Below are positions 1-9,113 of a DNA stretch of 64,000 nucleotides, piece after piece. The notes under the pieces were generated by a model. It ran no database searches and had not been told where the DNA came from. It was given only the letters and a program-made list of their open reading frames with translations. The stretch is from Hyphobacterium indicum (GTDB lineage Bacteria; Pseudomonadota; Alphaproteobacteria; Caulobacterales; Maricaulaceae). The translations under genes were made by a program, and so were the position numbers. The DNA lies in assembly GCF_003129605.1 (NCBI RefSeq), contig NZ_QBDX01000004.1, positions 1,054,001 through 1,118,000 of the forward strand, in the 5' to 3' direction. Positions within the stretch are counted from its first letter, which is position 1, and each line of letters begins with the position of its first letter.

Positions 1-267
1 TCCATATTCAACGCCTTGCGTCCCGGCGGCGTCTATCTTGTTGTCGACCATCGGGCCGAAGACGGTACAGGTGACAGCGTGATTGGTGACTATCATCGCA
101 TCGACGAGGCCTTCGTTCGTGAAGAGATCGAGGCTGTGGGCTTCGAGCTGGCCGGCGAATCCGGCATTCTCTCCAACCCGGACGATACGCGGACGATTTC
201 GGTCTTCGATCCGTCCATTCGCGGCAATACCGACCGCTTTGTACTGCTCTACCGGAAACCGCTTTGA
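1..267 (+). CDS. COG4798-type SAM-dependent methyltransferase, C-terminal part
   Basis: The 5' end is cut by the window edge; the frame is open from base 1. The visible 88 residues begin with the ALRPGG turn and VYLVVDH strand typical of the second half of a class I methyltransferase fold, followed by HRIDE, a helix and the closing strands ending in RFVLLYRKPL. This tail resembles the predicted methyltransferases of COG4798, which are often exported in Caulobacterales. The SAM-binding N-terminal half and any signal peptide lie outside, so substrate and location cannot be judged. A GC-rich inverted repeat (about 343-375) follows the stop, between this gene and the convergent DUF3800 gene. Confidence 0.7.
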   Translation, partial: SIFNALRPGGVYLVVDHRAEDGTGDSVIGDYHRIDEAFVREEIEAVGFELAGESGILSNPDDTRTISVFDPSIRGNTDRFVLLYRKPL

Positions 268-399
268 TCGCACGCCGCAGAATGCTATAATTGATCGGCG
301 AACTGGGTCAGACCGTCAGGTCAGACACGGTTAGGCAATGATCGGGCGGCCGTCGCTATGCAGATGCGCCGCCCGTTCGCATATCTGACGCCCGGTTTT

Positions 400-1170
400 T
401 CAGACATTCTCGACGATAAAGACGCCATCGGCATTGACGCCCGGCCCCTTGATGACAATGGGTTCGAGGGCTTTCAGAAACCGATCATCCCCCTTGTTTG
501 CCTTAACTGCCATGGATGGTCTTTCCTTCTGGAAGACGGCATAGGCACAAAGATCAGCCGCCTGGATCAGCAGGCTCCGCCGCGAATCCTGGTGCTGGGG
601 CAGTTCGATGACATGTTTCAGCGGCTTGTTGTGTATCCGGGTTTTCCTCCGGAACCAGCCATAGGTTTCGGTGACCGGCCGTTCCCGGCGCAAGGCCCGG
701 ACGAGCTTGTCGAGCTGGGCGCTCTGTGTGCGGTCGGCGACAACAAATCCCTGGACGCCGGCATCGCGCCCGCGCCCGCCGGAACGGGCCAGAAATCCGT
801 CGAAATGTCCGAGCTGCGCCGACCATCCCGCCCGGAAGACATCGGTCTCCGGCGGCAAATTCTTCTTGCGGACGGCGGTCAGGATAACGCGCACGGATTT
901 GAGGCTGGCAATGCCTTTCAGCGCGGCCTCGATCAGCGCCACCCGCCGCGCGGCATCCCCCGGCCCCTTGCGCATGATCATGGAGCCCCGCAATTCATCG
1001 CTGGCCTTGAGTCCGTACTGGGCCCCCAGCTCCCGGCGCAGATCGATCATTGCCTGTTCGATCTCGGTCCATTTTCCTGAAGGCGCAATCAGTCCGGCCA
1101 GCACGAAAGCCGGGCTCGATCCCGGTTCCCGGCCGGTATCCCCGGACTCATCAACATACATCAGATACAT
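400..1170 (-). CDS. DUF3800 domain protein
   Basis: A 256-residue protein that opens with YVDESGDTG, the acidic N-terminal signature of DUF3800, and carries the second signature LIQAADLCAYAVF near residue 205. Conserved acidic residues at both ends (DESGD, and the D of AADL) suggest an RNase H-like nuclease fold, but no activity is established for this member. DUF3800 genes are common on mobile elements and near defence genes; here the neighbours are housekeeping genes and no mobile element is visible. The start at 1170 gives the usual N terminus, with the signature at residue 6. A long opposite-strand reading frame over the same bases is only a GC-rich shadow. Confidence 0.8.
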   Translation of the reverse strand: MYLMYVDESGDTGREPGSSPAFVLAGLIAPSGKWTEIEQAMIDLRRELGAQYGLKASDELRGSMIMRKGPGDAARRVALIEAALKGIASLKSVRVILTAVRKKNLPPETDVFRAGWSAQLGHFDGFLARSGGRGRDAGVQGFVVADRTQSAQLDKLVRALRRERPVTETYGWFRRKTRIHNKPLKHVIELPQHQDSRRSLLIQAADLCAYAVFQKERPSMAVKANKGDDRFLKALEPIVIKGPGVNADGVFIVENV

Positions 1171-1265
1171 GCAGCGCTACCCCTCGGGCCTCGATATATG
1201 GTTAACACATGTCATCATGGTGACGGAAGCTGGCTCGCCTCTCGCGGGAAGGTTATGGTGACGGG

Positions 1266-2936
1266 ATGGCATTCTGGACCTCTCTCAAAAGCGGCACTGC
1301 TCCCGTCCGCGTCTTCCTTCAGCGGCGCTGGGCACCTGTGGCGGCAATAGCGGCTGTCGTCGCCACCACGCTGGGTGTGATTACCGATCTGGACAGCCTG
1401 GTCCGGCGCGGCGGGTCCTTGTCGCAGGCCGAGGCGGCGGTGCTGGCGCAGAATGTCGCTACGCATCTGGAAACCGAATCCCTGGCCCGGGGCGGCGAAT
1501 TCGGCGGAAATACCGATCTGGAGCGGGCCACCCGCCAGCTGGCCCGGTCGGGTGACCGGCAGGTCGAGCGCGCGCTGGCCGATCTGAACAATGGCGACAG
1601 CGATGCGGCATTCACCGCCCTTGAGCAAAATGCGCGGAGTTATGAGCGGCGGGGCCCGGCCATGGCCGCTGCGCGCTGGTTTGCGACCGGTGTTCTGGCC
1701 GAGGCGGTTGATCCGCAACGGGCCATCAACGCCTATGAACACGCCCTTGGACTGGTGCCGGATGATCCGCGCACGCTCGACCGTCTGGGCGGCGTGTATC
1801 TGGAATCCGGCGACGATATCCGTGCCGAAACCTTGATACAGCGCGCATTATCCCTCGCCGCCGCCGCAGAAGATGAAACGGAACAGGCCCGCATCCAGTC
1901 GAGTCTCGGCTCGCTGGCCTGGATGCGGGGTGATCTGGACACCGCCGATGATCACTATGCCCGGTCGCTGGAACTGGCGGACCTCAATGGCGCCCTGGTG
2001 CAATCCGCCCGGCAGCTGGGAAATCGCGGCCTCATTGCCAGCGCCCGCGGCGATAGCGGCAGCGCGGAAGCCTATTTCGACCGCGCCTACCGCCTGATGG
2101 AGGAGGCTGGCGACGCTCTGGGCATGGCAATGGCGCGCAATAATCTGGCAAATATTCACCTTCAGCGCGGCGAGCTGGACCGCGCCGAGGACATGTACCG
2201 CCTGACCCTGGCCGAACTGGACTCTGCCGGTCAGCCCGGGCGGGCCGCCCTGACCATGGCCAGCCTGGGGAGTGTGGCCGAGTCCCGCGGCGATTTTGAC
2301 TCCGCCGCCCGGTTTTATGAGCGCAGCCTCCGGCAGGCCCGCGACCATCAATATGTCCGCGCCATCGAGCGCGCTGCCCGGAATGCAGGGTGGATGGCGC
2401 TTCGCCAGGGAGACCATGACCGCGCCCGGGCCTTTGCCGATGAGGCGCTGGCCGCAGCTGAACGCATTCCCGATCCCGCAAATCTGGCAGATGTGCTGAT
2501 CCTTTCGGTGGGGATTGCCGCCTCGGCGCAGGATGATGAACGCGCGCGCGCGGATGCCGCCCGGGCTTTCGGAATCATCGAACAACGGGGCGCGCCGCCG
2601 GACACGCGCGCCTATCTGCATGACGCCTTGGCCCTTTCCGCCTTTGTTGCCGGTAATTATGCCGAGGCCGAGCAACAGGTGACACAGGCGCGGCAATTAT
2701 ACGGGGAGGCGGGTCAGGTTTCTGCCATGGCCGAGCAGGAGCTACGCCTCGCCACTCTGGCCTTCCGCCGCGAGGCGCATGATGAGGGCTGTGCCTGGCT
2801 GGAAGCCGCCGAGGTCAATTATGGCCGCTCCGGCATCATTTCCGAGGCCAATCGCATGGTCGACCGCCGGCAGGCCGAAAACTGTCCGCCACGGGAGATT
2901 GGCGGGCATGATGGCCGGTCAGAAAACCCGGATTAG
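1266..2936 (+). CDS. Membrane-anchored tetratricopeptide repeat protein
   Basis: A 556-residue protein. A basic N terminus is followed by one hydrophobic segment at about residues 22-41, which probably anchors it in the inner membrane, and then by a long run of helical TPR-like repeats (about residues 100-500) with recurring A-x-G/Y-x-x-A patterns such as SSLGSLAWMRGDLDTADDHY and NNLANIHLQRGELDRAEDMY. It has no catalytic domain. The repeats resemble the Kinesin-light-chain/TPR_12 type that binds proteins. Its last four bases overlap the convergent extensin-like gene. The partner is unknown. Confidence 0.8.
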   Translation: MAFWTSLKSGTAPVRVFLQRRWAPVAAIAAVVATTLGVITDLDSLVRRGGSLSQAEAAVLAQNVATHLETESLARGGEFGGNTDLERATRQLARSGDRQVERALADLNNGDSDAAFTALEQNARSYERRGPAMAAARWFATGVLAEAVDPQRAINAYEHALGLVPDDPRTLDRLGGVYLESGDDIRAETLIQRALSLAAAAEDETEQARIQSSLGSLAWMRGDLDTADDHYARSLELADLNGALVQSARQLGNRGLIASARGDSGSAEAYFDRAYRLMEEAGDALGMAMARNNLANIHLQRGELDRAEDMYRLTLAELDSAGQPGRAALTMASLGSVAESRGDFDSAARFYERSLRQARDHQYVRAIERAARNAGWMALRQGDHDRARAFADEALAAAERIPDPANLADVLILSVGIAASAQDDERARADAARAFGIIEQRGAPPDTRAYLHDALALSAFVAGNYAEAEQQVTQARQLYGEAGQVSAMAEQELRLATLAFRREAHDEGCAWLEAAEVNYGRSGIISEANRMVDRRQAENCPPREIGGHDGRSENPD

Positions 2937-3712
2937 GAGCAGATTTCCCACGGCCCCATGTCCAGATGGAAATGGTCGGCGTGTGCGTCATTATACTCTG
3001 GCCCGAGAACCCCGGTGAAAATCTCGCAGGACCGGTCGCGCACTTCGGTCAGGAAAGCCGTGTCAGCGCCGCCATTATCCCAGCGGTGAACGCCGACAAT
3101 GCGGCCATCTGTCAGCCTGAAACCGGAAACATCAATGGCATTTGCGCCGGCATGTTGAGACCAGCGCCCGGCCTGGGAGCCGTTTTCCCGCCGGCAATTA
3201 TAGGTGCCGTAATGCAGGATTTCCTCGACCTCGGCATCCAGATGCCGGGCCGCGGCCGGGGCCACGATCTCGCGTTCCCAGATATAGAGCGCGGCCGCCA
3301 GCGCACAGGAGGCGACCGGCGGTTCCGGGGCCGCATAATCCAGATTGGAGCCGGAAATCTGCACCCCTGCCTGCCAGCGGCATTCCGGTGTTGATGACCG
3401 GGGCGTCACATTCTCATAGCTCATATTCGAACCATCGAGCGCCGCCAGGCAGGCCTGGGGATCATCCCGGAGCGCCCGGATATGCTCGGAGGTAAACAGC
3501 CGGATCGGTTCCTCCAGATCGGCTTCGCCCCAGGCTTTCCCGCCATCCGGCAGCTGCTCGATATAGAAAAACACGCCCAGCACCCCCAGCAGGGCAAAGA
3601 TCAGGATCGAGCCACGCAGGGCAATCTGCACAGGCAGGCTGCTGCCGCCCCATACGTCCGGCTTTCTCGCCTTCGCCGGCGGGCGGGCGCGTTTGTTTTC
3701 AGGCGATGGCAT
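2933..3712 (-). CDS. Extensin-like C-terminal domain protein
   Basis: A 259-residue protein with a basic, Pro/Lys-rich cytoplasmic N terminus, one membrane segment at about residues 31-49 and a periplasmic domain. The second half matches the bacterial extensin-like family (Pfam Extensin-like_C): the Y-N-C-R motif (GTYNCRREN), the HAGANAIDVSGF core, and the terminal HADHFHLDMG. The spaced His and Asp residues (H-A-x-A-x-A-I-D and H-x-D-H-F-H) recall zinc peptidases of the D-Ala-D-Ala carboxypeptidase type, so a role in the cell envelope is inferred. The Cys residues could form disulfides in the periplasm. Confidence 0.85.
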   Translation of the reverse strand: MPSPENKRARPPAKARKPDVWGGSSLPVQIALRGSILIFALLGVLGVFFYIEQLPDGGKAWGEADLEEPIRLFTSEHIRALRDDPQACLAALDGSNMSYENVTPRSSTPECRWQAGVQISGSNLDYAAPEPPVASCALAAALYIWEREIVAPAAARHLDAEVEEILHYGTYNCRRENGSQAGRWSQHAGANAIDVSGFRLTDGRIVGVHRWDNGGADTAFLTEVRDRSCEIFTGVLGPEYNDAHADHFHLDMGPWEICS

Positions 3713-3723
3713 ATCAAACGTGT

Positions 3724-4581
3724 TTAAAGCGGAGCTTTTGGGCCATTTTCGGGCACAACCATACCGTATATCAGGCTGTCACGCACGCCGATATGAGTCG
3801 ACCAGTTGCCTTTCAGCCGCCCTTCATAACTCAGACCCAGCCGCTCGATCAGCCGGATGGAGGGGGCATTGTCGGGATCCACATCCGCCCAGATGCGGCG
3901 GAAATCCCTCACCTTGATGGCATGGTCGAGCATTTTCGCAGCAGCTTCCCGGGCGAACCCCTGTCCCTGGGCATCCGGGCGGAACATGAAACCGATCTCC
4001 GCCTGGTTGCCGGCCTTGTCCATCAGGATCACCCAGCCCAGCGCCTCACCGGGCCCATCCTTGCGCTCGACCGCCCAGCATTGACAGCCGTCTCCGTGGG
4101 CATTCCAGGCCAGATAGTCATGCACCTCGGTGACCGTCTGCATCGGCCCGCGCGACCAGTATGTCATGTTGGCATCATCCGAAAGCGCCGGGAAAAGCGC
4201 TTCGGCATCATCTTGCCGGATTGGCCTCAGGACAAGGCGTTCAGTTTCGTAGACCGGTACCGGATGGGCGACCTTGCGCTCGGCCAATTCGTCATCGGTC
4301 AGCGTCAGCACGATTTCCGGAAACCGCTCGTCAATACAGGCTTGCATGGTCTTGAAGCAATCCATGGAGAAGAAGTCATGGCGCTCGAAACACGCCTTGC
4401 GGACATCTTCGGACGGCCAGCGGGCATAGGACCAGAACAGCCCGTCCGCCCCTTCATGCAGGCGCGCGCCATAGGAGGCGCAGGTTTTGTGGATGGTTTT
4501 CGTGCCCTCGGTCCAGGCCGCGCGGAAAGTGTCTTCCGTGCCCGGCTTCAGTCTCCAGCGATACAGGACGGCGGAGGTCAT
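3724..4581 (-). CDS. ABM-like domain fused to GNAT N-acetyltransferase
   Basis: A 285-residue two-domain protein. Residues 1 to about 100 ([20 protein letters not shown] onward) look like a dimeric alpha/beta barrel of the antibiotic-biosynthesis-monooxygenase/NIPSNAP type. Residues from about 120 form a RimJ/RimL-type GNAT acetyltransferase: [19 protein letters not shown], then [10 protein letters not shown], the acetyl-CoA-binding R/Q-x-x-G-x-A loop, and [13 protein letters not shown]. The chosen ATG overlaps the rlmN stop as ATGA, implying translational coupling; upstream in-frame codons lie inside rlmN and were rejected. The acceptor is unknown. The fusion is uncommon as far as I know. 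Confidence 0.75.
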   Translation of the reverse strand: MTSAVLYRWRLKPGTEDTFRAAWTEGTKTIHKTCASYGARLHEGADGLFWSYARWPSEDVRKACFERHDFFSMDCFKTMQACIDERFPEIVLTLTDDELAERKVAHPVPVYETERLVLRPIRQDDAEALFPALSDDANMTYWSRGPMQTVTEVHDYLAWNAHGDGCQCWAVERKDGPGEALGWVILMDKAGNQAEIGFMFRPDAQGQGFAREAAAKMLDHAIKVRDFRRIWADVDPDNAPSIRLIERLGLSYEGRLKGNWSTHIGVRDSLIYGMVVPENGPKAPL

Positions 4582-5717
4582 GCTGGCTTGCGCTGGCTCG
4601 CCCGCAACCGCTCGCTCTCCGACTTCAACTGCCCGCAAGCCGCAAAGATATCGCGCCCGCGCGGCGTGCGGATCGGCGAGGCATAGCCCGCCCGGTTCAC
4701 GATCTCGGCAAACGTCTCGATCGTTTCCCAGTCCGAGCATTCATAAGGCGATTCAGGCCAGGGATTGAAGGGGATGAGATTGATCTTGGACGGTACGCCC
4801 TTCAGCAGATTGACCAGTGCACGGGCTTCCGCAGGCGTGTCATTCACGCCTTTCAGCATGACATATTCGAAAGTCACGCGGTTGGAATTGTTGAGCCCCG
4901 GATAGGCCCGGATCGCGTCCATCAGCTCGGCAATCGGATATTTCTTGTTCAGCGGCACCAGCTCATTGCGCAGATCATCATTCGTGGCGTGCAGCGAGAT
5001 CGCCAGCATGGCGCGGGTGCGCGTTCCCAGCTCGGTGATTTTCGGCACCACACCCGAGGTGGAAACGGTCATCCGGCGGCGGCCGATCGCCATGCCATCC
5101 CCATCCGACATGATGTCGATTGCATCGGACACGGCATCCAGATTGTAGAGCGGCTCGCCCATGCCCATGAAGACGATATTGGTGATCTGGCGGTTTTCGT
5201 TCGAGGTTGGCCATTCATCAAGATCGTCGCGCGCAATGATGACCTGCGCGGCAATTTCCTGTGCGGTCAGATTGCGCACCAGCTTCTGTGTGCCGGTATG
5301 GCAGAAGGTGCAGTTAAGCGTGCAGCCGACCTGGCTGGAGACACACAGCGCCCCCGACCGGCCGACATCGGGAATGAAGACGGTTTCACATTCCACGCCC
5401 GGCGCAAGACGGATCAGATATTTTCGCGTGCCGTCCACCGAGACCAGACGTTCGACAATTTCAGGCCGCGACAGCACAAATTTCTCTGCCAGGACCGCCC
5501 GTTGTTCCTTCGCGATATTGGTCATCGCCTCGAAATCGGTGACACCATGATGATGCACCCAGCGCCAGACCTGTTCGGCCCGCATTTTCGCCTTGCGGTC
5601 CTCGACACCGGCCGCCTTCATCGCGTCCAGCATTTGCGGACGCGTCAGCCCGGCCAGCGAGCGCGGACCGGCCGCCGGCCTGGCGGAAGGATCATATATG
5701 TTCAGGGCCATACTCAT
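4578..5717 (-). CDS. rlmN: 23S rRNA (A2503-C2)/tRNA (A37-C2) methyltransferase, radical SAM
   Basis: RlmN methylates C2 of adenine 2503 in 23S rRNA and A37 of some tRNAs. The radical-SAM cysteine motif CTLNCTFC (residues 132, 136 and 139) binds the 4Fe-4S cluster; further along are [19 protein letters not shown] and, near the C terminus, the [12 protein letters not shown] segment with the catalytic Cys that forms the protein-RNA adduct. Length (379 residues) fits the family. Two in-frame ATGs lie close together (5717 and 5711); neither has a clear Shine-Dalgarno, so the start is uncertain by two residues. The 3' end overlaps the ABM/GNAT gene by four bases. Confidence 0.95.
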   Translation of the reverse strand: MSMALNIYDPSARPAAGPRSLAGLTRPQMLDAMKAAGVEDRKAKMRAEQVWRWVHHHGVTDFEAMTNIAKEQRAVLAEKFVLSRPEIVERLVSVDGTRKYLIRLAPGVECETVFIPDVGRSGALCVSSQVGCTLNCTFCHTGTQKLVRNLTAQEIAAQVIIARDDLDEWPTSNENRQITNIVFMGMGEPLYNLDAVSDAIDIMSDGDGMAIGRRRMTVSTSGVVPKITELGTRTRAMLAISLHATNDDLRNELVPLNKKYPIAELMDAIRAYPGLNNSNRVTFEYVMLKGVNDTPAEARALVNLLKGVPSKINLIPFNPWPESPYECSDWETIETFAEIVNRAGYASPIRTPRGRDIFAACGQLKSESERLRASQRKPA

Positions 5718-5828
5718 GGGAGCGCGGACATAATGCATATTGGCCACAAAAGCGAGAGGGCGCGGTCGGCATGTGATTTGCAGCACTGAGGGTGAAACGC
5801 CGGAGCGGCAGGAACGGAGCCCAGTGCC

Positions 5829-7049
5829 ATGTCCAGTATTCTCGTTCTCGACCATAATCGCGCCAGCCTTGCCGTTGCCCGCGCGCTTTCCGGCATGGGT
5901 CACAGGGTTGTTGCAGGCGTTTCCGGCTATTGCGACTATGCCAACCTGTCGCGCTTTGTCGCCGAGACCGTGCCGATGCCCGATACGGCCAGCCAGCCGG
6001 ATGCGGCAGTGTCCGGCATCCGCGCCCTGTGTGACGCGCGCGCCGATATTCGCGGCATTTTTGCCGTTGATGAAACCGGCACACGCCTGCTCGCGCAGCG
6101 CCGCAATGAATTGCCGCGCCAGCTGTGTGTCTATGCCGCCCGTCCGGAAAATGTTCTGGAAACCGTCAACAAGGACGCAATGTCGGGGATTGCCGAAATG
6201 GCAGGCCTGCCAGTGGCGCCCCGCATCACCGTTGATAATTTTACGGACCTCAGGGCAGCGGTCCGTGATATCGGCTTCCCCCTCGTTGTGAGGGCGGTTG
6301 AAAGCAATCACGACCTGTATGGCCGCAAGGCGCTGATCTGCCGGGATCGCCAGGATTTCGACGCGATCGTCACCGACTGGCCCCGGGAGGATCATCGTCA
6401 ATTGTTGGTACAGCGCTACAATGCCGGACACCGCCATAATGTCTGCTGGGTCGCGGCGGAGGGCAGGCTGCACTCGGCCATCGAGATGAAAGTGCTCCAG
6501 ACCACGACCGGTGGCCAGGATGGTTATGGAACGCTGGTCGAAACGGTAGAGCCGCACCCGAAACTGAAAAACTGGGCGCACCGGCTGGCGGAGGTCTTGT
6601 CCTATCATGGCATGGGGTCGCCACAATTTCTCGTGGACCCGTCGAACGGCGACATCACGTTTCTCGAATTCAATCCGCGTCTGGATGCCAATATAAGACT
6701 GGCGGAATCGGTCATGCCCTATATTGAAACGGCGGCGCGGCTCGCCGAGGGCGGAACCCTCCGTTCAGATGCCGGTCCCTGGGCCTATCAGCGCGGCAAA
6801 CGGCTTTTCTGGGCCAAGGGTGAAAACCAGACACTGAAAGCCCTGAAAGCGGCGGGGCGGTACCGGGCATTACTGGCGCGCGCCGCCATGATCCCGGTGC
6901 ACAGCCTCACATCGGTCCATGCGCTTTTCAGCTGGGATGATCCCTTGCCGGCCCTTGCCAGCCACCTCAATCCGCTGATCAGCCGGTGTCCGGGTGCAAT
7001 GCGGGACGATTTCATTCCCGCGGTTCCGGAAGGGGCCGCAGCACGCTAG
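5829..7049 (+). CDS. ATP-grasp domain carboxylate-amine ligase-like protein
   Basis: A 406-residue protein. Residues 1-45 form a pre-ATP-grasp Rossmann-like unit ([20 protein letters not shown]). The ATP-grasp core spans about residues 115-320, with [16 protein letters not shown], the Lys/Arg-bearing strand FPLVVRAVE, and the metal-binding end [16 protein letters not shown]. It should therefore form an acyl-phosphate and join it to an amine or thiol; the substrates cannot be read from sequence. It resembles carbamoyl-phosphate-synthase-like single ATP-grasp ligases. A DUF6065-like gene follows after nine bases, so the two probably share an mRNA. The promoter must lie in the short gap divergent from rlmN. 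Confidence 0.8.
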   Translation: MSSILVLDHNRASLAVARALSGMGHRVVAGVSGYCDYANLSRFVAETVPMPDTASQPDAAVSGIRALCDARADIRGIFAVDETGTRLLAQRRNELPRQLCVYAARPENVLETVNKDAMSGIAEMAGLPVAPRITVDNFTDLRAAVRDIGFPLVVRAVESNHDLYGRKALICRDRQDFDAIVTDWPREDHRQLLVQRYNAGHRHNVCWVAAEGRLHSAIEMKVLQTTTGGQDGYGTLVETVEPHPKLKNWAHRLAEVLSYHGMGSPQFLVDPSNGDITFLEFNPRLDANIRLAESVMPYIETAARLAEGGTLRSDAGPWAYQRGKRLFWAKGENQTLKALKAAGRYRALLARAAMIPVHSLTSVHALFSWDDPLPALASHLNPLISRCPGAMRDDFIPAVPEGAAAR

Positions 7050-7058
7050 AATTATTGC

Positions 7059-7808
7059 ATGAAACTGACGCTTTATCCGCTGACCGCAGAGGCGCCGCCC
7101 GTTCGCCCGGCCGACCCCCGCCGTTCCTGGATGGACGAGACGCCAGAAAGCTTTGCCTATCGTTGCCTGCCGCTGGCATTGGCCAATCAGCATGGCTGGG
7201 AAGTCACCACACCGGCCGGGTTCACGGCGGCATGGAATGGCGGAAATCTGCCCTCCGATGTCTCGATTGTATTTGATACGCCTCAAACAAAAAGCCTGTC
7301 GGGTGCGCCTCTGGCCAATTTCGGTTCCGGCGTCCTGACGTTTGAACTGCATTTCCTGCTGCGTACCCCGCCGGGCTGGAATATTTTTGTCACCGGACCG
7401 ATGAACGGTATCAAGCACGGTATTGCGCCTCTGTCCGGCGTAATCGAGACCGACTGGAGCCCCTACACTTTCACCATGAACTGGCGCTTCACGGCACCGG
7501 ACTGTCCCGTGCGATTCGAAGCCGGCGAGGCCATCGCCCACTTCTTTCCGGTCCGTCGCGATCTCTTCGACAAATTCGATCCGGCGCTGGATCACATCAA
7601 TCGCGACCCGAAAACATACCAACAATTCATGCAATGGCGTGACAGCCGCCAGGATTTTGCCAGACGGCTGGCTGACCATGAGGCAGAAGCGGTCGAGGAA
7701 AAATGGCAAAAAACCTATTATCGCGGTCTCCGGCCGGACGGGTCACCCGGCGCGAAAGATCACAAGATCAAGCTGCGGGTCAAACCCTTTGCCCGGCCCT
7801 CCCGCTGA
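7059..7808 (+). CDS. DUF6065-like protein
   Basis: A 249-residue soluble protein without signal peptide or membrane segment. Its pattern, including RRSWMDETPESFAYRCLPL, an ANQHGWEV segment, a central GPMNGIKHGI and a charged C-terminal tail (EEKWQKTYYRGL), matches my memory of the uncharacterised family DUF6065; that name is a recollection, not a search result. No known catalytic motif is obvious. It starts nine bases after the ATP-grasp gene and ends exactly where the convergent IalB-like gene ends, with no base between stops. A shared job with the ATP-grasp ligase is inferred from the operon only. Confidence 0.65.
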   Translation: MKLTLYPLTAEAPPVRPADPRRSWMDETPESFAYRCLPLALANQHGWEVTTPAGFTAAWNGGNLPSDVSIVFDTPQTKSLSGAPLANFGSGVLTFELHFLLRTPPGWNIFVTGPMNGIKHGIAPLSGVIETDWSPYTFTMNWRFTAPDCPVRFEAGEAIAHFFPVRRDLFDKFDPALDHINRDPKTYQQFMQWRDSRQDFARRLADHEAEAVEEKWQKTYYRGLRPDGSPGAKDHKIKLRVKPFARPSR

Positions 7809-8306
7809 TCAGCAGAGCGCGTCGACCCGCTGCAGGGCGGCTGTAACGCCGGTCAGCGAAAACAGATAGGCCGTGGCGGTTCCGCGCTGGCTGGTCGCTT
7901 CTATCCGCATGTCCGCACCGCGCCGCATCTGGCTTACAAGATCGCTTTCATCTTCAAGATCCTCGACAAAACCATCCTGGCCGGCCGCGAACATCTGGAA
8001 GCGGCTGGACCCGATCCGCGCCCGCGGGGGTGTTTCGGGCCGCAGGGCATAACCTGCCACAAACCGGGGTTGCTCTTCGGCCGCGCCATTGGCCCAGGTC
8101 GAGATCACGAAGAACACTTCGCCATGATCAACACTCGACGGTGTCATTTCGATGGGCCGGCTGGCGGCATAACAGACCAGACCGTTTTCGGTGTTGATGG
8201 TGAAGACGATCCAGTCGCCATAGGCGCCGCGGTTTTGCGCATCCTGCGCGGCACCCAGACCGGGAAAAACGGCAAACAGGACAAGAAGCAGAACTCGAAA
8301 ACGCAT
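7809..8306 (-). CDS. Invasion-associated locus B (IalB)-like secreted protein
   Basis: A 165-residue exported protein. A typical signal peptide (residues 1 to about 21, ending GLGAAQDA) is followed by AYGDWIVFTINTENGLVCYA, the W-x-V...C opening of IalB-like proteins, and the protein ends on Cys, as many family members do; the two Cys could pair. The family name comes from Bartonella but it is widespread in harmless alphaproteobacteria, where its role is unknown. The ATG at 8306 was chosen because it starts the signal peptide directly; upstream in-frame ATGs would add an unlikely hydrophilic lead. Confidence 0.6.
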   Translation of the reverse strand: MRFRVLLLVLFAVFPGLGAAQDAQNRGAYGDWIVFTINTENGLVCYAASRPIEMTPSSVDHGEVFFVISTWANGAAEEQPRFVAGYALRPETPPRARIGSSRFQMFAAGQDGFVEDLEDESDLVSQMRRGADMRIEATSQRGTATAYLFSLTGVTAALQRVDALC

Positions 8307-8458
8307 CACTGATACTGGCTCCATAACAAGCGCTCGCCATACCATCCCTGCAATGCGGCGCTTTATGGGCGGTTAATGGCGAATCTGCTTTCCGCCATCC
8401 GTACATATCTGTTAGGCAAGGTCACCCCCGGGGGGAAGTGGCGACTGAAGGACCAAGC

Positions 8459-9040
8459 GTGCCCGACTCATCAAATCAGGAAGCTGCGGCAGTGGATCGC
8501 GCCCAGCTCGACGCCTGGGTCGAGGCATGCGCGCGCTCCGACCGGTCCGCCTTCGCGTCCCTGTTCACATTCTATGCGCCGCGCGTGAAAGGCTATCTGA
8601 AGCGTCTGGCGACCGATGACGCAACGGCCGAAGAGCTGGCACAGGAAGTCATGCTGACGGTCTGGCGCAAGGCGAAACAATTCGACCCGCGTCAGGCTTC
8701 GGCGTCGACCTGGATTTTCCGGATTGCGCGCAACCGGCGGATCGATATGGCCAGGCGCGCGGCCCGGCCGGCACTGGACGCCGAAGAACCGCTCCTGCAG
8801 CCCGTTGAAACCGAAGCGCCGGACAGTGCTGCCCATGCCCGGGATCGCGAGGAGCGCGTACGGGAGGCCTTGAAAAAACTTCCGCCGGATCAGGTGCACC
8901 TGCTCAAACTGGCGTTTTTCGAGGGGCTTACCCATTCAGAAATTGCCGAAAGGGAAGGTGTCGCGCTGGGAACGGTGAAATCCCGCATCCGGCTGGCCTT
9001 TGACAAGCTGCGGGGCCAGCTCGACCCCGGCGATATTTAA
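8459..9040 (+). CDS. ECF RNA polymerase sigma factor (ECF11-like)
   Basis: A 193-residue sigma-70 family protein. Region 2 (about residues 20-90) carries the core-binding EELAQEVMLTVWRKAKQFDP stretch and the -10-reading TWIFRIARNRRID helix; region 4 (about 130-185) carries the helix-turn-helix FEGLTHSEIAEREGVALGTVK. The gene downstream is a ChrR homologue, the partner of RpoE/ECF11 factors that respond to singlet oxygen. The GTG at 8459 has GAAGGA six bases upstream, whereas the earlier GTG at 8438 has a less convincing site; translation could start at either. No clear autoregulated ECF11 promoter was found upstream. Confidence 0.9.
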   Translation: MPDSSNQEAAAVDRAQLDAWVEACARSDRSAFASLFTFYAPRVKGYLKRLATDDATAEELAQEVMLTVWRKAKQFDPRQASASTWIFRIARNRRIDMARRAARPALDAEEPLLQPVETEAPDSAAHARDREERVREALKKLPPDQVHLLKLAFFEGLTHSEIAEREGVALGTVKSRIRLAFDKLRGQLDPGDI

Positions 9041-9113
9041 TTTCGTTATGGCCTTGACCTTCACGTCACCCGGGACATATCGGAAATTCCGGAACAGAAC
9101 ATAGAAGAATCCT

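Noticed and set aside
343-375. CGGGCGGC...GCCGCCCG hairpin between two convergent genes
   Set aside because: The stem is perfect but is followed by no T run on either strand, so I did not call a terminator.
358-1080. 240-residue plus-strand open frame
   Set aside because: It is the antisense of the DUF3800 gene; its composition is the GC-rich shadow pattern and it shows no recognisable domain.
4585-4740. N-terminal extension of the ABM/GNAT protein
   Set aside because: These codons lie inside rlmN and the extension is Arg/Cys/Ala-rich without homology; the ATGA overlap start at 4581 is far better.
5718-6626. Long N-terminal extension of RlmN
   Set aside because: It runs antisense through the ATP-grasp gene, which has clear motifs; RlmN length and motif positions fit the short start.
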